This document shows positions 8,919 to 16,631 of a stretch of 64,000 nucleotides of DNA, in pieces. Each line of letters starts with the position of its first letter. Within the stretch, counting starts at the first letter, position 1. Under the pieces are notes generated by a model. It made no database searches. It was not told the origin of the DNA and was given only the letters and a program-made list of their open reading frames with translations. The position numbers and the translations under genes were made by a program. This DNA is from Bacillus sp. REN10 (GTDB lineage: Bacteria; Bacillota; Bacilli; Bacillales; Domibacillaceae). The DNA lies in assembly GCF_016820555.1 (NCBI RefSeq), contig NZ_JADHDW010000001.1, positions 310,001 to 374,000 on the forward strand. Reading direction: 5' to 3'.

Positions 8919-10193
8919 GTGGATACGATCATAAATGATAAAATTTCCAAAATCGTTGATGGCAAACGAGTCATTGTGAAGAAACCTGAATTATTGGCTC
9001 CAGCCGGAACGCTTGAAAAATTAAAAATAGCGGTGCATTACGGTGCGGACGCTGTATATATCGGCGGACAAGAGTATGGACTCCGTTCGAATGCGGGTAA
9101 TTTCACCTTTGAAGAAATGAAAGAAGGGGTGGAATTCGCCAAGAAATACGGAGCAAAAATTTATGTAACGACGAATATTTATGCGCATAACGAAAATATT
9201 GATGGGCTAGAGGATTATTTGCGCGGACTGCAAGAGGCAGGTGTGACGGGAATTATCGTAGCCGATCCACTCATCATTGAAACATGTCGTCGCGTGGCTC
9301 CAAACGTGGAAGTGCATTTAAGTACACAACAATCTTTATCCAATTGGCGTGCAGTGCAATATTGGAAAGATGAAGGTCTTCACCGTGTCGTGCTTGCTCG
9401 TGAAACGACGGGAGAAGAAATCCGTGAAATGAAGGAAAAAGTGGATATTGAAATCGAAACGTTCATTCACGGAGCGATGTGTATTGCATACTCCGGCCGT
9501 TGTGTGTTAAGTAATCATATGACGGCTCGCGATTCCAACCGCGGAGGCTGCTGTCAGTCTTGCCGCTGGGATTACGACCTATATTCATTAGATGAAAAAG
9601 GAGAAAATCCACTGTTTTCCGAGGATGATTCTCCATTTGCGATGAGTCCTAAAGACTTAAAGCTAGTGGAATCGATCCCGCAAATGATTGAGCTTGGCAT
9701 TGACAGTTTGAAAATTGAAGGCCGAATGAAATCAATCCATTATGTCGCGACGGTTGTTAGTGTCTATCGCAAAATTATTGATGCGTATTGTGCAGACCCA
9801 GCCAATTTCAAAGTAAAGCAAGAATGGTTGGAAGAGTTGGATAAATGCGCTAATCGTCCAGCAGCTCCTGCTTTCTTCCAAGGAACACCTGGAGCGAACG
9901 AGCAACTATTTGGTGTTCATGGGAAAAAAGCGACACATGATTTTGTTGGTCTCGTGTTGGATTATGACGCGGATACACAAATGGTCACATTGCAACAACG
10001 TAACTTTTTCCGTCCGGGAGATGAAGTCGAATTTTTCGGCCCGGAAATTGACAACTTTACACAGGTCATTGATAAAGTTTGGGATGAAGATGGTAACGAA
10101 CTAGATGCCGCCCGTCATCCGTTGCAAATCGTCCGCTTTAAAGTCGATCAACCAGTGTATCGAGACAACATGATGCGAAAGGGGCTAGAGTAA
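8919..10193 (+). CDS. trhP2: U32 family tRNA hydroxylation protein TrhP2-like (YrrO)
   Basis: A 424-residue U32 family protein, longer than its upstream paralogue because of a C-terminal beta domain (after about residue 330). It carries the full U32 signature [15 protein letters not shown] followed by GGCCQSC, the cysteines that hold an Fe-S cluster in RlhA/UbiU-type relatives. Together with TrhP1 it would make 5-hydroxyuridine-34 in tRNA, the substrate of TrmR. GTG 8919 is preceded by AAGGAGGGA. It lies 12 bp after trhP1 in the same operon. Confidence 0.92.
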   Translation: MDTIINDKISKIVDGKRVIVKKPELLAPAGTLEKLKIAVHYGADAVYIGGQEYGLRSNAGNFTFEEMKEGVEFAKKYGAKIYVTTNIYAHNENIDGLEDYLRGLQEAGVTGIIVADPLIIETCRRVAPNVEVHLSTQQSLSNWRAVQYWKDEGLHRVVLARETTGEEIREMKEKVDIEIETFIHGAMCIAYSGRCVLSNHMTARDSNRGGCCQSCRWDYDLYSLDEKGENPLFSEDDSPFAMSPKDLKLVESIPQMIELGIDSLKIEGRMKSIHYVATVVSVYRKIIDAYCADPANFKVKQEWLEELDKCANRPAAPAFFQGTPGANEQLFGVHGKKATHDFVGLVLDYDADTQMVTLQQRNFFRPGDEVEFFGPEIDNFTQVIDKVWDEDGNELDAARHPLQIVRFKVDQPVYRDNMMRKGLE

Positions 10194-10198
10194 GACCA

Positions 10199-10834
10199 AT
10201 GGAGCAAAAACCAGTAGTCATTGGGATTGCCGGAGGATCCGGTTCCGGGAAAACAAGCGTTACCAAAGCGATTGATGAATTTTTTAAAGGGCATTCAGTC
10301 ATGATCATTGAACAAGATTATTATTATAAAGATCAAAGTCATTTACCATTTGAGGAACGATTAAAAACGAATTATGATCATCCGTTTGCCTTTGATAATG
10401 ATTTGTTAATTGAGCATGTCAACCAACTATTGCAATACAAATCAATCGAAAAGCCTGTCTATGATTATGTTCAGCATACGCGCTCAACGGAAACGATTGT
10501 GATGGAGCCGAAGAATGTAATTATATTAGAAGGTATTCTTGTATTAGAAGATCCAAGGCTTCGCGAGTTAATGGATATTAAGCTTTTCGTGGATACCGAT
10601 GCGGATATCCGCATCATTCGTCGGATGATGCGCGATATTCAAGAACGCGGGCGTACGCTTGAGTCAGTAGTAGACCAGTATATTCAGGTCGTTCGACCGA
10701 TGCATAATCAGTTTATTGAACCGACGAAGCGTTATGCCGATATCATTATTCCTGAAGGCGGCCAAAATCACGTCGCCATCGACCTTGTCGTGACTAAAAT
10801 TCAAACAATTCTTGAACAAAATGCTATTTTATAG
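10199..10834 (+). CDS. udk: Uridine/cytidine kinase
   Basis: A 211-residue P-loop kinase that phosphorylates uridine or cytidine to UMP or CMP in pyrimidine salvage. The Walker A motif [13 protein letters not shown] is at the N-terminus, and EQDYYYKD and NYDHPFAFD follow as expected of uridine kinases. It starts 5 bp after trhP2, so it is probably the last gene of that operon. The ribosome site is weak (GGGG about 12 nt upstream), suggesting translational coupling. Confidence 0.97.
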   Translation: MEQKPVVIGIAGGSGSGKTSVTKAIDEFFKGHSVMIIEQDYYYKDQSHLPFEERLKTNYDHPFAFDNDLLIEHVNQLLQYKSIEKPVYDYVQHTRSTETIVMEPKNVIILEGILVLEDPRLRELMDIKLFVDTDADIRIIRRMMRDIQERGRTLESVVDQYIQVVRPMHNQFIEPTKRYADIIIPEGGQNHVAIDLVVTKIQTILEQNAIL

Positions 10835-10872
10835 TATCTTTTTATGAAACAGACATAATCTTTAAGAAACAG

Positions 10873-10976
10873 GGCTGTCTCAATACTAAAGGGTTGTTAC
10901 CCGCATGGAACGTATATAATGAAGAATATTTTCATTGCATACTGTTTTTCGGGAGCAGACGCTTTTGAGGCAGCCT
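10873..10976. repeat. Possible MITE-like remnant or structured leader before greA
   Basis: The ends are nearly complementary: GGCTGTCTCAATA at 10873-10885 against the complement of the sequence ending GAGGCAGCC at 10968-10976, 11 of 13 positions matching. A 100-bp element with terminal inverted repeats of the GGCTGTCTCA kind resembles the ends of some transposons, but the same pairing could simply be a leader stem. No transposase is present. Confidence 0.3.
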
Positions 10977-11038
10977 GCTCATGTTTTTTGCTTTCTTGAA
11001 ACAGAGAGGGCAGCGAGATGAAAAGGAGTGGAAGGGAC

Positions 11039-11515
11039 TTGTCAGTAGAAAAAGTATACCCTATGACAGAAGAGGGAAAAGCAAAGCTAGAACAGGAACT
11101 TGAACATTTAAAATCGGTGAAACGAAAAGAAGTAGTAGAAAGAATTAAGATCGCCCGCAGCTTTGGCGACCTATCGGAAAACTCCGAATACGATTCAGCA
11201 AAGGAAGAACAAGCATTTGTGGAAGGTCGTATCGGCACATTAGAAACAATGATCCGAAACGCTAAAATTATTGAAGAGGATTCCGTGGATCCAAGCGTTG
11301 TATCTTTAGGGAAAACGGTTGTATTCATTGAATTGCCAGATGGTGAAGAAGAAGCATATACAATTGTGGGGAGTGCAGAGGCGGATCCGTTTGAAGGCAA
11401 AATCTCCAATGATTCTCCAATCGCTAAAAGCTTAATTGGCAAACGAGTGGGCGACCAAGTGAATGTCGTGACACCGGGCGGAGACATGTCTGTCAAAATT
11501 GTTTCAATTAGCTAA
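11039..11515 (+). CDS. greA: Transcription elongation factor GreA
   Basis: About 158 residues. The N-terminal coiled coil ([19 protein letters not shown]...) includes the signature [18 protein letters not shown] near its tip, and the C-terminal FKBP-like domain ends with [10 protein letters not shown]. GreA rescues backtracked RNA polymerase by stimulating transcript cleavage. TTG 11039 gives the usual family N-terminus ([12 protein letters not shown]) and follows GGAGTGGAAGG. An in-frame ATG at 11018 with its own GAGAGGG site would add seven residues. In B. subtilis pbpI follows greA; here it does not. Confidence 0.96.
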   Translation: MSVEKVYPMTEEGKAKLEQELEHLKSVKRKEVVERIKIARSFGDLSENSEYDSAKEEQAFVEGRIGTLETMIRNAKIIEEDSVDPSVVSLGKTVVFIELPDGEEEAYTIVGSAEADPFEGKISNDSPIAKSLIGKRVGDQVNVVTPGGDMSVKIVSIS

Positions 11516-11529
11516 TCGGTAAGAAAAAA

Positions 11530-11560
11530 CGCTAAAGGCATCGACCTTTAGCGCTTTTTT
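11530..11560. terminator. Terminator after greA
   Basis: A nine-bp stem (CGCTAAAGG / CCTTTAGCG, 11530-11553) is flanked by A-runs on one side and T-runs on the other, so it could act in both directions. Confidence 0.88.
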
Positions 11561-11635
11561 CTTTGTAAATGACTTCAGGTTCTTGACAAGTCATGATAAA
11601 ATGTTGAATGATGCATTAGAGAGGGGAGAAACAAG

Positions 11636-12283
11636 ATGGCGACTCGTGCAGAACGAAACTCGAAACGAAAAAAAACAAATCGTGTATTAAACACAGCCAT
11701 TGCCGTGGTTGTTCTTCTAATTGTTGTTGTTGCCTTTACTATTTTCTCAGGTGGAAATGACGAAGCAGCGAAAAAGCCGGTTGAAAAGAAACCGGCAACA
11801 GAGCAAAATACCGCTAGCAATACGGATGAAAACAAAGCGGAAGAAGTAACTGTAACGGACGATTCTGATAACAAGAAAGAAGAAAACAAAGAAGAAAAGA
11901 AAGATAAAGAAAAACAAGAAGAAAAGAAAGATAAAAAAGTCGTGAAAAACAGCGATGAGCCAAACGTAGAGCAAGAAATTGTGGATCCGAATTGGAAGGG
12001 AGTTGGCACTTCACAAACAGGCGAGCATAACTCCTCTTTCGACAGCAACTCTCCGGATTGGCAAGAGAAGCTAAATGCCCTTTCCTATGCCACAGGTATT
12101 TCTGAGGGAGAGATGGTCGTTTGGTTTGTAAAAGGCCAAGGACCGAACGATGCGGTCGGAACCGTATCGCCAAAAAGCAATACAGATGAAGCGTATCGTG
12201 TGTTTCTTACTTGGGTAGACGGTGAAGGTTGGAAACCAACAAAAATGTACAAGCTCGAACAAAATGATAAAGGTCGTTTTTAA
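11636..12283 (+). CDS. yrrS: DUF1510 membrane-anchored protein YrrS
   Basis: A 215-residue protein with a basic N-terminus and one membrane segment at about residues 20-38 (TAIAVVVLLIVVVAFTIF). A highly charged Lys/Glu-rich linker (about 45-110) leads to a folded C-terminal DUF1510 domain with WVDGEGWKPTKMYKL near the end. It is probably outside the membrane with the N-terminus inside. B. subtilis YrrS lies beside pbpI and greA; pbpI is missing here. Function is not established. ATG 11636 follows GAGAGGGGAG. Confidence 0.92.
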   Translation: MATRAERNSKRKKTNRVLNTAIAVVVLLIVVVAFTIFSGGNDEAAKKPVEKKPATEQNTASNTDENKAEEVTVTDDSDNKKEENKEEKKDKEKQEEKKDKKVVKNSDEPNVEQEIVDPNWKGVGTSQTGEHNSSFDSNSPDWQEKLNALSYATGISEGEMVVWFVKGQGPNDAVGTVSPKSNTDEAYRVFLTWVDGEGWKPTKMYKLEQNDKGRF

Positions 12284-12315
12284 GGAGTTCGCCTAGACGA
12301 GCTCCTTATTTTTTT
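12281..12315. terminator. Bidirectional terminator between yrrS and yrzA
   Basis: Stem TAAGGAG.TCG / CGA.CTCCTTA (12281-12308) overlaps the yrrS stop codon. A T-run follows on the plus strand and overlaps the end of the convergent gene. Confidence 0.8.
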
Positions 12316-12512
12316 AGCTTAAAATGAACAACAGCTGAGTAGAATTTCTGTCCATCGGGATCAATATGCATTTGATGAGACACGGAGTGCACACCAAGCA
12401 TAATTGCTTTATTGTGCTCGATTTGCTGCTGGATTTTCTTTTCTAAGGAAGCGAGATCAGCCGCTTCAAAAAACTCTACTTTGTCTTCGATTAACTCTAA
12501 ATGAAATTGCAT
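12306..12512 (-). CDS. yrzA: DUF2536 family protein YrzA
   Basis: A 68-residue soluble protein of the DUF2536 family. It has a central IEHNKAIMLGVHSVSHQMHIDPDG segment, with several histidines, and ends YSAVVHFKLKK. It is convergent with yrrS and shares its terminator. The ATG is preceded by AAAGGAGACG. Function unknown; the size matches B. subtilis YrzA. Confidence 0.88.
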   Translation of the reverse strand: MQFHLELIEDKVEFFEAADLASLEKKIQQQIEHNKAIMLGVHSVSHQMHIDPDGQKFYSAVVHFKLKK

Positions 12513-12668
12513 AAATACGTCTCCTTTATAACAATAGTCTTTTTATCTATACAAGATAAACACAAGAGATGGCAAGCAATTATTGCGAAAAAATGATAAA
12601 ATATAGCGAAATGATCATTTTCAAGTGATCGGTTGATTAGCACTTGTGAAATTGGAGGAAAAGAAAAG

Positions 12669-13370
12669 ATGAAAATAGCTATTATTGGTGCGATGGAAGA
12701 AGAAGTAACGATCTTGCGTGATCATATCGATGTGAAACAAGTAGAGACGATCGCAAATAGTGAATATACAACAGGTACGATGAATGGGGCAGAAGTGATT
12801 TTATTGCGTTCTGGTATTGGGAAAGTGAACGCAGCGATGACGACATCGGTTTTGCTTCAGCATTTTCAGCCAGATGTCATTATTAACACTGGATCCGCTG
12901 GTGGATTAAATCCAGAGTTAAATGTGGGAGATGTCGTCATTTCTACAGAAGTCCGTCATCACGATGTCGATGTAACGGCGTTTGGCTATGAGTACGGTCA
13001 AGTTCCTCAGTTGCCAGCTGCGTTTGAAGCCGATGAAAAGCTTCTGAACATCGCTGTAAGCTGTGCAAAAGAAGAGGAGGGTATTCAAGTCGTGAAAGGT
13101 TTAATCGCGACGGGAGACTCATTTATGAGCGATCCAGAGCGAGTGAAATTTATCGGCACGAAATTTAACGACTTACAAGCGGTAGAGATGGAAGCAGCAG
13201 CGATTGCACAAGTAGCTTACCAATTCGGCACACCATTTGTGGTCATCCGCTCATTGTCTGATATTGCCGGCAAAGAATCCAATATCTCCTTTGATCAATT
13301 TTTGCCGAAAGCGGCCCTTCATTCCTCGCAATTAGTCATGAAAATGGTCGATCAATTAGCCAAAGCGTAA
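12669..13370 (+). CDS. mtnN: 5'-methylthioadenosine/S-adenosylhomocysteine nucleosidase
   Basis: A 233-residue nucleosidase (Pfs) that removes adenine from methylthioadenosine and S-adenosylhomocysteine, feeding methionine salvage and methyl-cycle detoxification. It starts [22 protein letters not shown], the [10 protein letters not shown] loop and [10 protein letters not shown] (catalytic Asp) are present. ATG 12669 follows GGAGGAAAAG; the ATG 36 nt upstream has no ribosome site. In B. subtilis mtnN is in an operon with yrrT and mccAB, none of which is adjacent here. Confidence 0.98.
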   Translation: MKIAIIGAMEEEVTILRDHIDVKQVETIANSEYTTGTMNGAEVILLRSGIGKVNAAMTTSVLLQHFQPDVIINTGSAGGLNPELNVGDVVISTEVRHHDVDVTAFGYEYGQVPQLPAAFEADEKLLNIAVSCAKEEEGIQVVKGLIATGDSFMSDPERVKFIGTKFNDLQAVEMEAAAIAQVAYQFGTPFVVIRSLSDIAGKESNISFDQFLPKAALHSSQLVMKMVDQLAKA

Positions 13371-13449
13371 ATTGTGAAGAATTTGTGAGAAGTCTGCTAC
13401 AAAACGACCGAAATGTGGTACATTATTAGTAATCAATGTTTCGGGAGTG

Positions 13450-13527
13450 ATGGAAATGGTTATGATGATTATGGGTTTATTACTAGCAACAATCACAGGG
13501 GTAATGATTTCTGTATCTATTGATTAA
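13450..13527 (+). CDS. Putative 25-residue membrane peptide
   Basis: A short ORF, MEMVMMIMGLLLATITGV..., is almost entirely hydrophobic, enough for one membrane helix, and ends SID. A GGGAGTG site precedes its first or second ATG (13450 or 13456). An extended -10-like TGGTACATT lies at 13417-13425 and a strong terminator follows immediately. That arrangement suggests a stand-alone transcript, either a small protein or a small RNA. I do not recognise a family. Confidence 0.45.
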   Translation: MEMVMMIMGLLLATITGVMISVSID

Positions 13528-13536
13528 TGTGTTAAC

Positions 13537-13567
13537 GTCCGGCTGAGAGTGCTCAGCCGGATTTTTT
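13537..13567 (+). terminator. Strong terminator after the small ORF
   Basis: A perfect nine-bp stem CCGGCTGAG / CTCAGCCGG (13539-13560) with a four-base loop is followed by six T. Confidence 0.92.
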
Positions 13568-13676
13568 ATTTGGTGGTGTAGGTCTATTGCTTCTGGGCGT
13601 CGTTTTGATTTTGTACGCTTTAATATTGGTGTATTTTGTTAATTTTGGTGCGATTCAGCACCTCCTTCCCACTCAC
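13568..13676. other. Intergenic spacer before the sigK-side repeat
   Basis: About 110 bp with no gene I can support. A hydrophobic plus-strand reading frame runs through it, but it has no start with a ribosome site. Confidence 0.4.
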
Positions 13677-13750
13677 GTTCATCGTGTTTCCTTTATCTCA
13701 TGCGGCTGGCTGCAGTCCATACGTCGCTAAACGGCGCCTTCCGCTTTTCG
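13677..13750 (+). repeat. Interspersed repeat, copy 1 (downstream of sigK)
   Basis: It runs from GTTCATCGTGTTTCC to CCGCTTTTCG and contains the family core CATACGTCGCTAAACGGCGC. It matches copies at 31458, 44505 and 44778 in the same orientation. Its last bases touch the stop codon of sigK on the other strand. Confidence 0.85.
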
Positions 13751-14455
13751 TTATTCCCCTTTCTCTTCTTTGTAGAATTCGTGGAACATTTTCATGAGGG
13801 CTCGTTTTTCGATGCGGGAGACGTAGCTGCGGGAGATGCCGAGTTGTTTGGCGATTTCTCGTTGGGTTTTTTCGTCGGCTTGGTTGAGTCCGAAGCGAGC
13901 GATGATGACTTCTTGTTCGCGCTCGTCTAATACGCTTAAGAATTTCAACACCTTTTTGAGTTCGATCGATAAAAGAATGTGGTCAAGGACATCTTCATCT
14001 TTTGATTTTAAAATGTCGAGCAGGTTGATTTCGTTGCCTTCCTTATCATGTCCGATCGGATCTTGGAGGGAGACTTCTTTTTTTGTTTTCTTTAAAGCTC
14101 GAAGGTGCATCAGTATTTCATTTTCGATGCAACGGGCAGCATAAGTAGCTAGCTTCGTTCCTTTGCCTCCTGAGTAGCTTTCAATCGCTTTAATTAAACC
14201 GATCGTGCCAATGGAAATTAAGTCTTCTGCATCTTCTCCTGTATTTTCAAATTTTTTGACGATGTGCGCCACGAGTCGTAAATTATGTTCAATCAATTTG
14301 TTTCTAGCTTCTGAATCGCCTGCCGCCATTTTTTCTAAGTACATTTTTTCATCGGCAGCTGATAATGGCTGGGGAAAGGCGTTGTTTTTGACATATGAGA
14401 CGAAAAAGATTAGTTCTTTTGTTAAATAGGACAAAGCAGCAATAATGCTCAACAT
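13751..14455 (-). CDS. sigK: Sporulation sigma factor SigK (pro-sigma-K), uninterrupted
   Basis: A 234-residue late mother-cell sigma factor. The first 20 residues form the hydrophobic pro-sequence ([20 protein letters not shown]), ending just before [12 protein letters not shown], the site cut by SpoIVFB in B. subtilis. Region 2 ([42 protein letters not shown]) and region 4 with its helix-turn-helix ([23 protein letters not shown]) are intact. There is no skin-type element splitting the gene. AAGGAGG precedes the ATG. A CATATATT, loosely sigma-E -10-like, lies upstream at 14490-14497. Confidence 0.98.
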   Translation of the reverse strand: MLSIIAALSYLTKELIFFVSYVKNNAFPQPLSAADEKMYLEKMAAGDSEARNKLIEHNLRLVAHIVKKFENTGEDAEDLISIGTIGLIKAIESYSGGKGTKLATYAARCIENEILMHLRALKKTKKEVSLQDPIGHDKEGNEINLLDILKSKDEDVLDHILLSIELKKVLKFLSVLDEREQEVIIARFGLNQADEKTQREIAKQLGISRSYVSRIEKRALMKMFHEFYKEEKGE

Positions 14456-14551
14456 GTTTGCGCCTCCTTTAAAAATCCGCTATGTCTCAAATATATGAGC
14501 ATCAGCACATTTTTTTGCCTGTCCGTCTGAGGAGAAAGGGGAGAAATAGAG

Positions 14552-14598
14552 AAAGAGACTGTCCTGACAACAAATAGTGTTGTCGGGGCAGTCTCTTT
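14552..14598. terminator. Bidirectional hairpin between sigK and pssA
   Basis: A long imperfect stem (AAAGAGACTG.CC.GACAAC / GTTGTC.GG.CAGTCTCTTT) sits just past the end of pssA, with A/T-rich flanks. It terminates pssA; sigK starts further on in the same direction. Confidence 0.75.
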
Positions 14599-14600
14599 TC

Positions 14601-15140
14601 TTACACTTTTTTCAATTTAAATGGACTAATCATTAACAAAGATAGAACAATAATAATGACCATGAACAATTGTGTTGGAACGTAAGGAATGGTTAAATAG
14701 CTAAGTGTTAGCAAACAGCCAGCTGCTGTGATGGGCAGTCCTTGAAAATACCCGTTATTTTCAGTAATGTTAAAGCGCGCAAGACGTAAAGCGCCGCATC
14801 CAATATAAAATACGGTGAAAAAGGAGCCTGGAAAGCCGAAGTTCGATAGTACACTAATATAAAGAAGTAATGCGGGAGCCACACCAAAAGAAATAATATC
14901 GCACATCGAATCTAATTGCTTTCCTAACTCGGACTCAATATTCATTTTACGGGCAACCATTCCGTCAAAGCGGTCGGCTAAAGCCGCCACAAAGATCAAC
15001 AACAGTCCTAAGCTCGGTTGGTTATTTATCGTCATTAAGATTGAAAAACCACCTAAAGCTAAGTTACCCAATGTCAGCAAATTCGCCGTTTGTGCTTTTA
15101 GTTTTTTAACGGTCAAATCTAACACATGAGATATAAACAA
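14601..15140 (-). CDS. pssA: CDP-diacylglycerol-serine O-phosphatidyltransferase
   Basis: An integral membrane enzyme of about 179 residues that makes phosphatidylserine. The CDP-alcohol phosphotransferase signature DG-x2-AR-x8-G-x3-D-x3-D is visible from DGMVARKMN to LDSMCD, with several membrane helices after it. TTG 15140 is preferred because AAGGAG lies 9 nt upstream; an in-frame ATG at 15170 has no ribosome site. It is divergent from psd, the next enzyme of phosphatidylethanolamine synthesis, so the pair probably shares a control region. Confidence 0.95.
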   Translation of the reverse strand: MFISHVLDLTVKKLKAQTANLLTLGNLALGGFSILMTINNQPSLGLLLIFVAALADRFDGMVARKMNIESELGKQLDSMCDIISFGVAPALLLYISVLSNFGFPGSFFTVFYIGCGALRLARFNITENNGYFQGLPITAAGCLLTLSYLTIPYVPTQLFMVIIIVLSLLMISPFKLKKV

Positions 15141-15262
15141 ATTGACACTCTCCTTGAATTTAGCAGCCATCTGCTAATAGTTTATTATATAATAATATTT
15201 TAACGGTATTCTATTATACCACAAATCCAACTGGAATTTTTTACTTTTTTGGAGGTTAACGT

Positions 15263-16051
15263 GTGAAACAGCAATTATACCGGTTTTTTATTGAATTAAC
15301 AAATAAGCAATGGTCTTCAAAGCTTATTGAGAAATATACTTGCTCCTCGCTAAGTAAACCAATGATTCGCCCGTTTATGAAGGCGTATCAAATTAATGAA
15401 AAAGAGATGGAGCATCCCATTGAAGATTACCAAACATTACATGATTTTTTTATTAGAACTTTATCAGTGGAAGCGAGAACTATAAACTATAGTGCGGATC
15501 ATGTGGTTAGTCCCGTCGATGCAAAGTTGGCCGAGGCTGGAATCATCACGCAAAACCGCGAATTTCTTGTTAAAGGAAAAACCTATTCTTTACAAGAAAT
15601 GCTTGGAAATAAAGAAAAAGCAAGAATGTATGAAAATGGTGTATTTCTTGTTTTATACTTGAGTCCTGCCCATTATCATCGCATTCATAGTCCGGTGGAT
15701 GCGAAGGTAGTGGATCGCTGGATTCTTGGACGCCATTCCTATCCGGTGAATGAACACGGCTTAAAATATGGCAAGGCGCCGCTTTCGAAAAATTATCGGG
15801 ATATTACAGAGCTGAAGCATCAGCATGGTCAAATGGCGGTGGTGAAAGTGGGAGCGATGTTTGTGAATGCGATTGAAAGAACACATGAAAATACCTTTTG
15901 GAAACAAGGAGAAGAGGTCGCCTATTTTAACTTTGGCTCAACAGTGGTTCTGTTTTTTGAAAAAGGTACATTTCAACTCGACTCTAACCTTGTTGTTCCT
16001 TGTGAAGTGAAGGTAGGAGAACGGCTGGGGGCCTTGCTGAATCCTAACTGA
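15263..16051 (+). CDS. psd: Phosphatidylserine decarboxylase proenzyme
   Basis: A 262-residue membrane-associated enzyme that converts phosphatidylserine to phosphatidylethanolamine. The autocleavage motif is FGST (usually LGST), in YFNFGSTVVLFFEKG near residue 228; the serine becomes the pyruvoyl cofactor of the small alpha chain. VSPVDAKL and the histidines in HYHRIHSPVDAKV are also conserved. GTG 15263 is preceded by GGAGG. It is divergent from pssA. In B. subtilis the pssA-psd genes lie elsewhere on the chromosome. Confidence 0.97.
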   Translation: MKQQLYRFFIELTNKQWSSKLIEKYTCSSLSKPMIRPFMKAYQINEKEMEHPIEDYQTLHDFFIRTLSVEARTINYSADHVVSPVDAKLAEAGIITQNREFLVKGKTYSLQEMLGNKEKARMYENGVFLVLYLSPAHYHRIHSPVDAKVVDRWILGRHSYPVNEHGLKYGKAPLSKNYRDITELKHQHGQMAVVKVGAMFVNAIERTHENTFWKQGEEVAYFNFGSTVVLFFEKGTFQLDSNLVVPCEVKVGERLGALLNPN

Positions 16052-16104
16052 CAGCTTTAACAGAAACGGCTATACTAATCAAACCCTCACCTTTTATTAT
16101 AGCC

Positions 16105-16136
16105 ATAAAAAAAAGCCTGAATGACAGGCGCTTTTA
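16105..16136. terminator. Bidirectional terminator between psd and sda
   Basis: Stem GCCTG / CAGGC (16115-16129) has eight A on one side and a T-run on the other, between convergent genes. Confidence 0.75.
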
Positions 16137-16271
16137 AGAAATTTTTGCATTTTTTAATAGCGAGCGTTTTTTGAGTTCAAGTTCCATAAGTTCAAGAAAT
16201 TCTTCGTTTAATTTCAGCTGTCTTGCTTTAAAATAAGATTCTAACAGTAGATCATCTGGAATGTGTTTCAA
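16134..16271 (-). CDS. sda: Sporulation histidine kinase inhibitor Sda
   Basis: A 45-residue helical-hairpin protein. The core DDLLLESYFKARQLKLNEEF followed by LELMELELKKRSL is the Sda pattern. Sda binds KinA and stops Spo0A activation when replication is blocked. TTG 16271 is the start, placed 7 nt after a perfect AGGAGGTGA; the longer frame upstream is not needed. It is divergent from yqeG, as in B. subtilis. The upstream region carries a cluster of DnaA boxes, matching its known control by DnaA. Confidence 0.93.
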   Translation of the reverse strand: MKHIPDDLLLESYFKARQLKLNEEFLELMELELKKRSLLKNAKIS

Positions 16272-16388
16272 AATAAATTCACCTCCTGCAATATTTGTTC
16301 TATAATGGAGTCGATTTGCATAAAATACTAAGTTGTGATTGGTTCTCCCTAACTTTACCAAAAGATAAAGAGAAGAACAAGTGTTCCT

Positions 16389-16487
16389 TTATCCACAGGA
16401 TAAAGTGGATAAATTGTGGGTAATTTGTGGTTAACAATGGAAAAGCGTTCTATTGCCATGTGGGGAATGTGTATAAGCTTATCCACA
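16389..16487. promoter_or_regulatory. Cluster of DnaA boxes between sda and yqeG
   Basis: Two perfect TTATCCACA boxes (16389-16397, 16479-16487) are present. One-mismatch boxes lie on the other strand at 16404-16412 (AGTGGATAA), 16415-16423 (TGTGGGTAA), 16426-16434 (TGTGGTTAA) and 16468-16476 (TGTGTATAA). A weaker one is at 16459-16467. Six or seven boxes in 100 bp is far above chance. In B. subtilis the sda-yqeG region is a known DnaA target. Confidence 0.88.
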
Positions 16488-16631
16488 AATTGGTGAATGA
16501 AGGATTTTGTCGATAAAAAAATGTATTTCTTCATTTTTTGACAAATCGCTTTTCTTGATATTTTATTTTGTAACGAATGATAAAATTAGATATGATAAGG
16601 ACTGAAAGGTTTTCAGAACGGGGTGTACAGA

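Noticed and set aside
10897-11496. 199-codon minus-strand frame across greA
   Set aside because: It is antisense to a full-length greA with conserved protein sequence, is Ser/Pro-rich as expected of a shadow frame, and has no ribosome site.
11575-12048. 157-codon minus-strand frame opposite yrrS
   Set aside because: Phe/Ser-rich low-complexity translation arises from the Lys/Glu repeat of yrrS on the other strand.
13572-13700. Hydrophobic plus-strand frame downstream of the small-ORF terminator
   Set aside because: It follows a strong terminator, lacks a ribosome site and runs into the repeat copy.
13751-14455. skin-like element or recombinase near sigK
   Set aside because: sigK is continuous and no recombinase gene lies in the window.
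14552-14598. Transposon end based on the GACTGTCC / GGGCAGTC arms
   Set aside because: Arms are directly adjacent around a short loop at a gene end, which fits a terminator better than an element.
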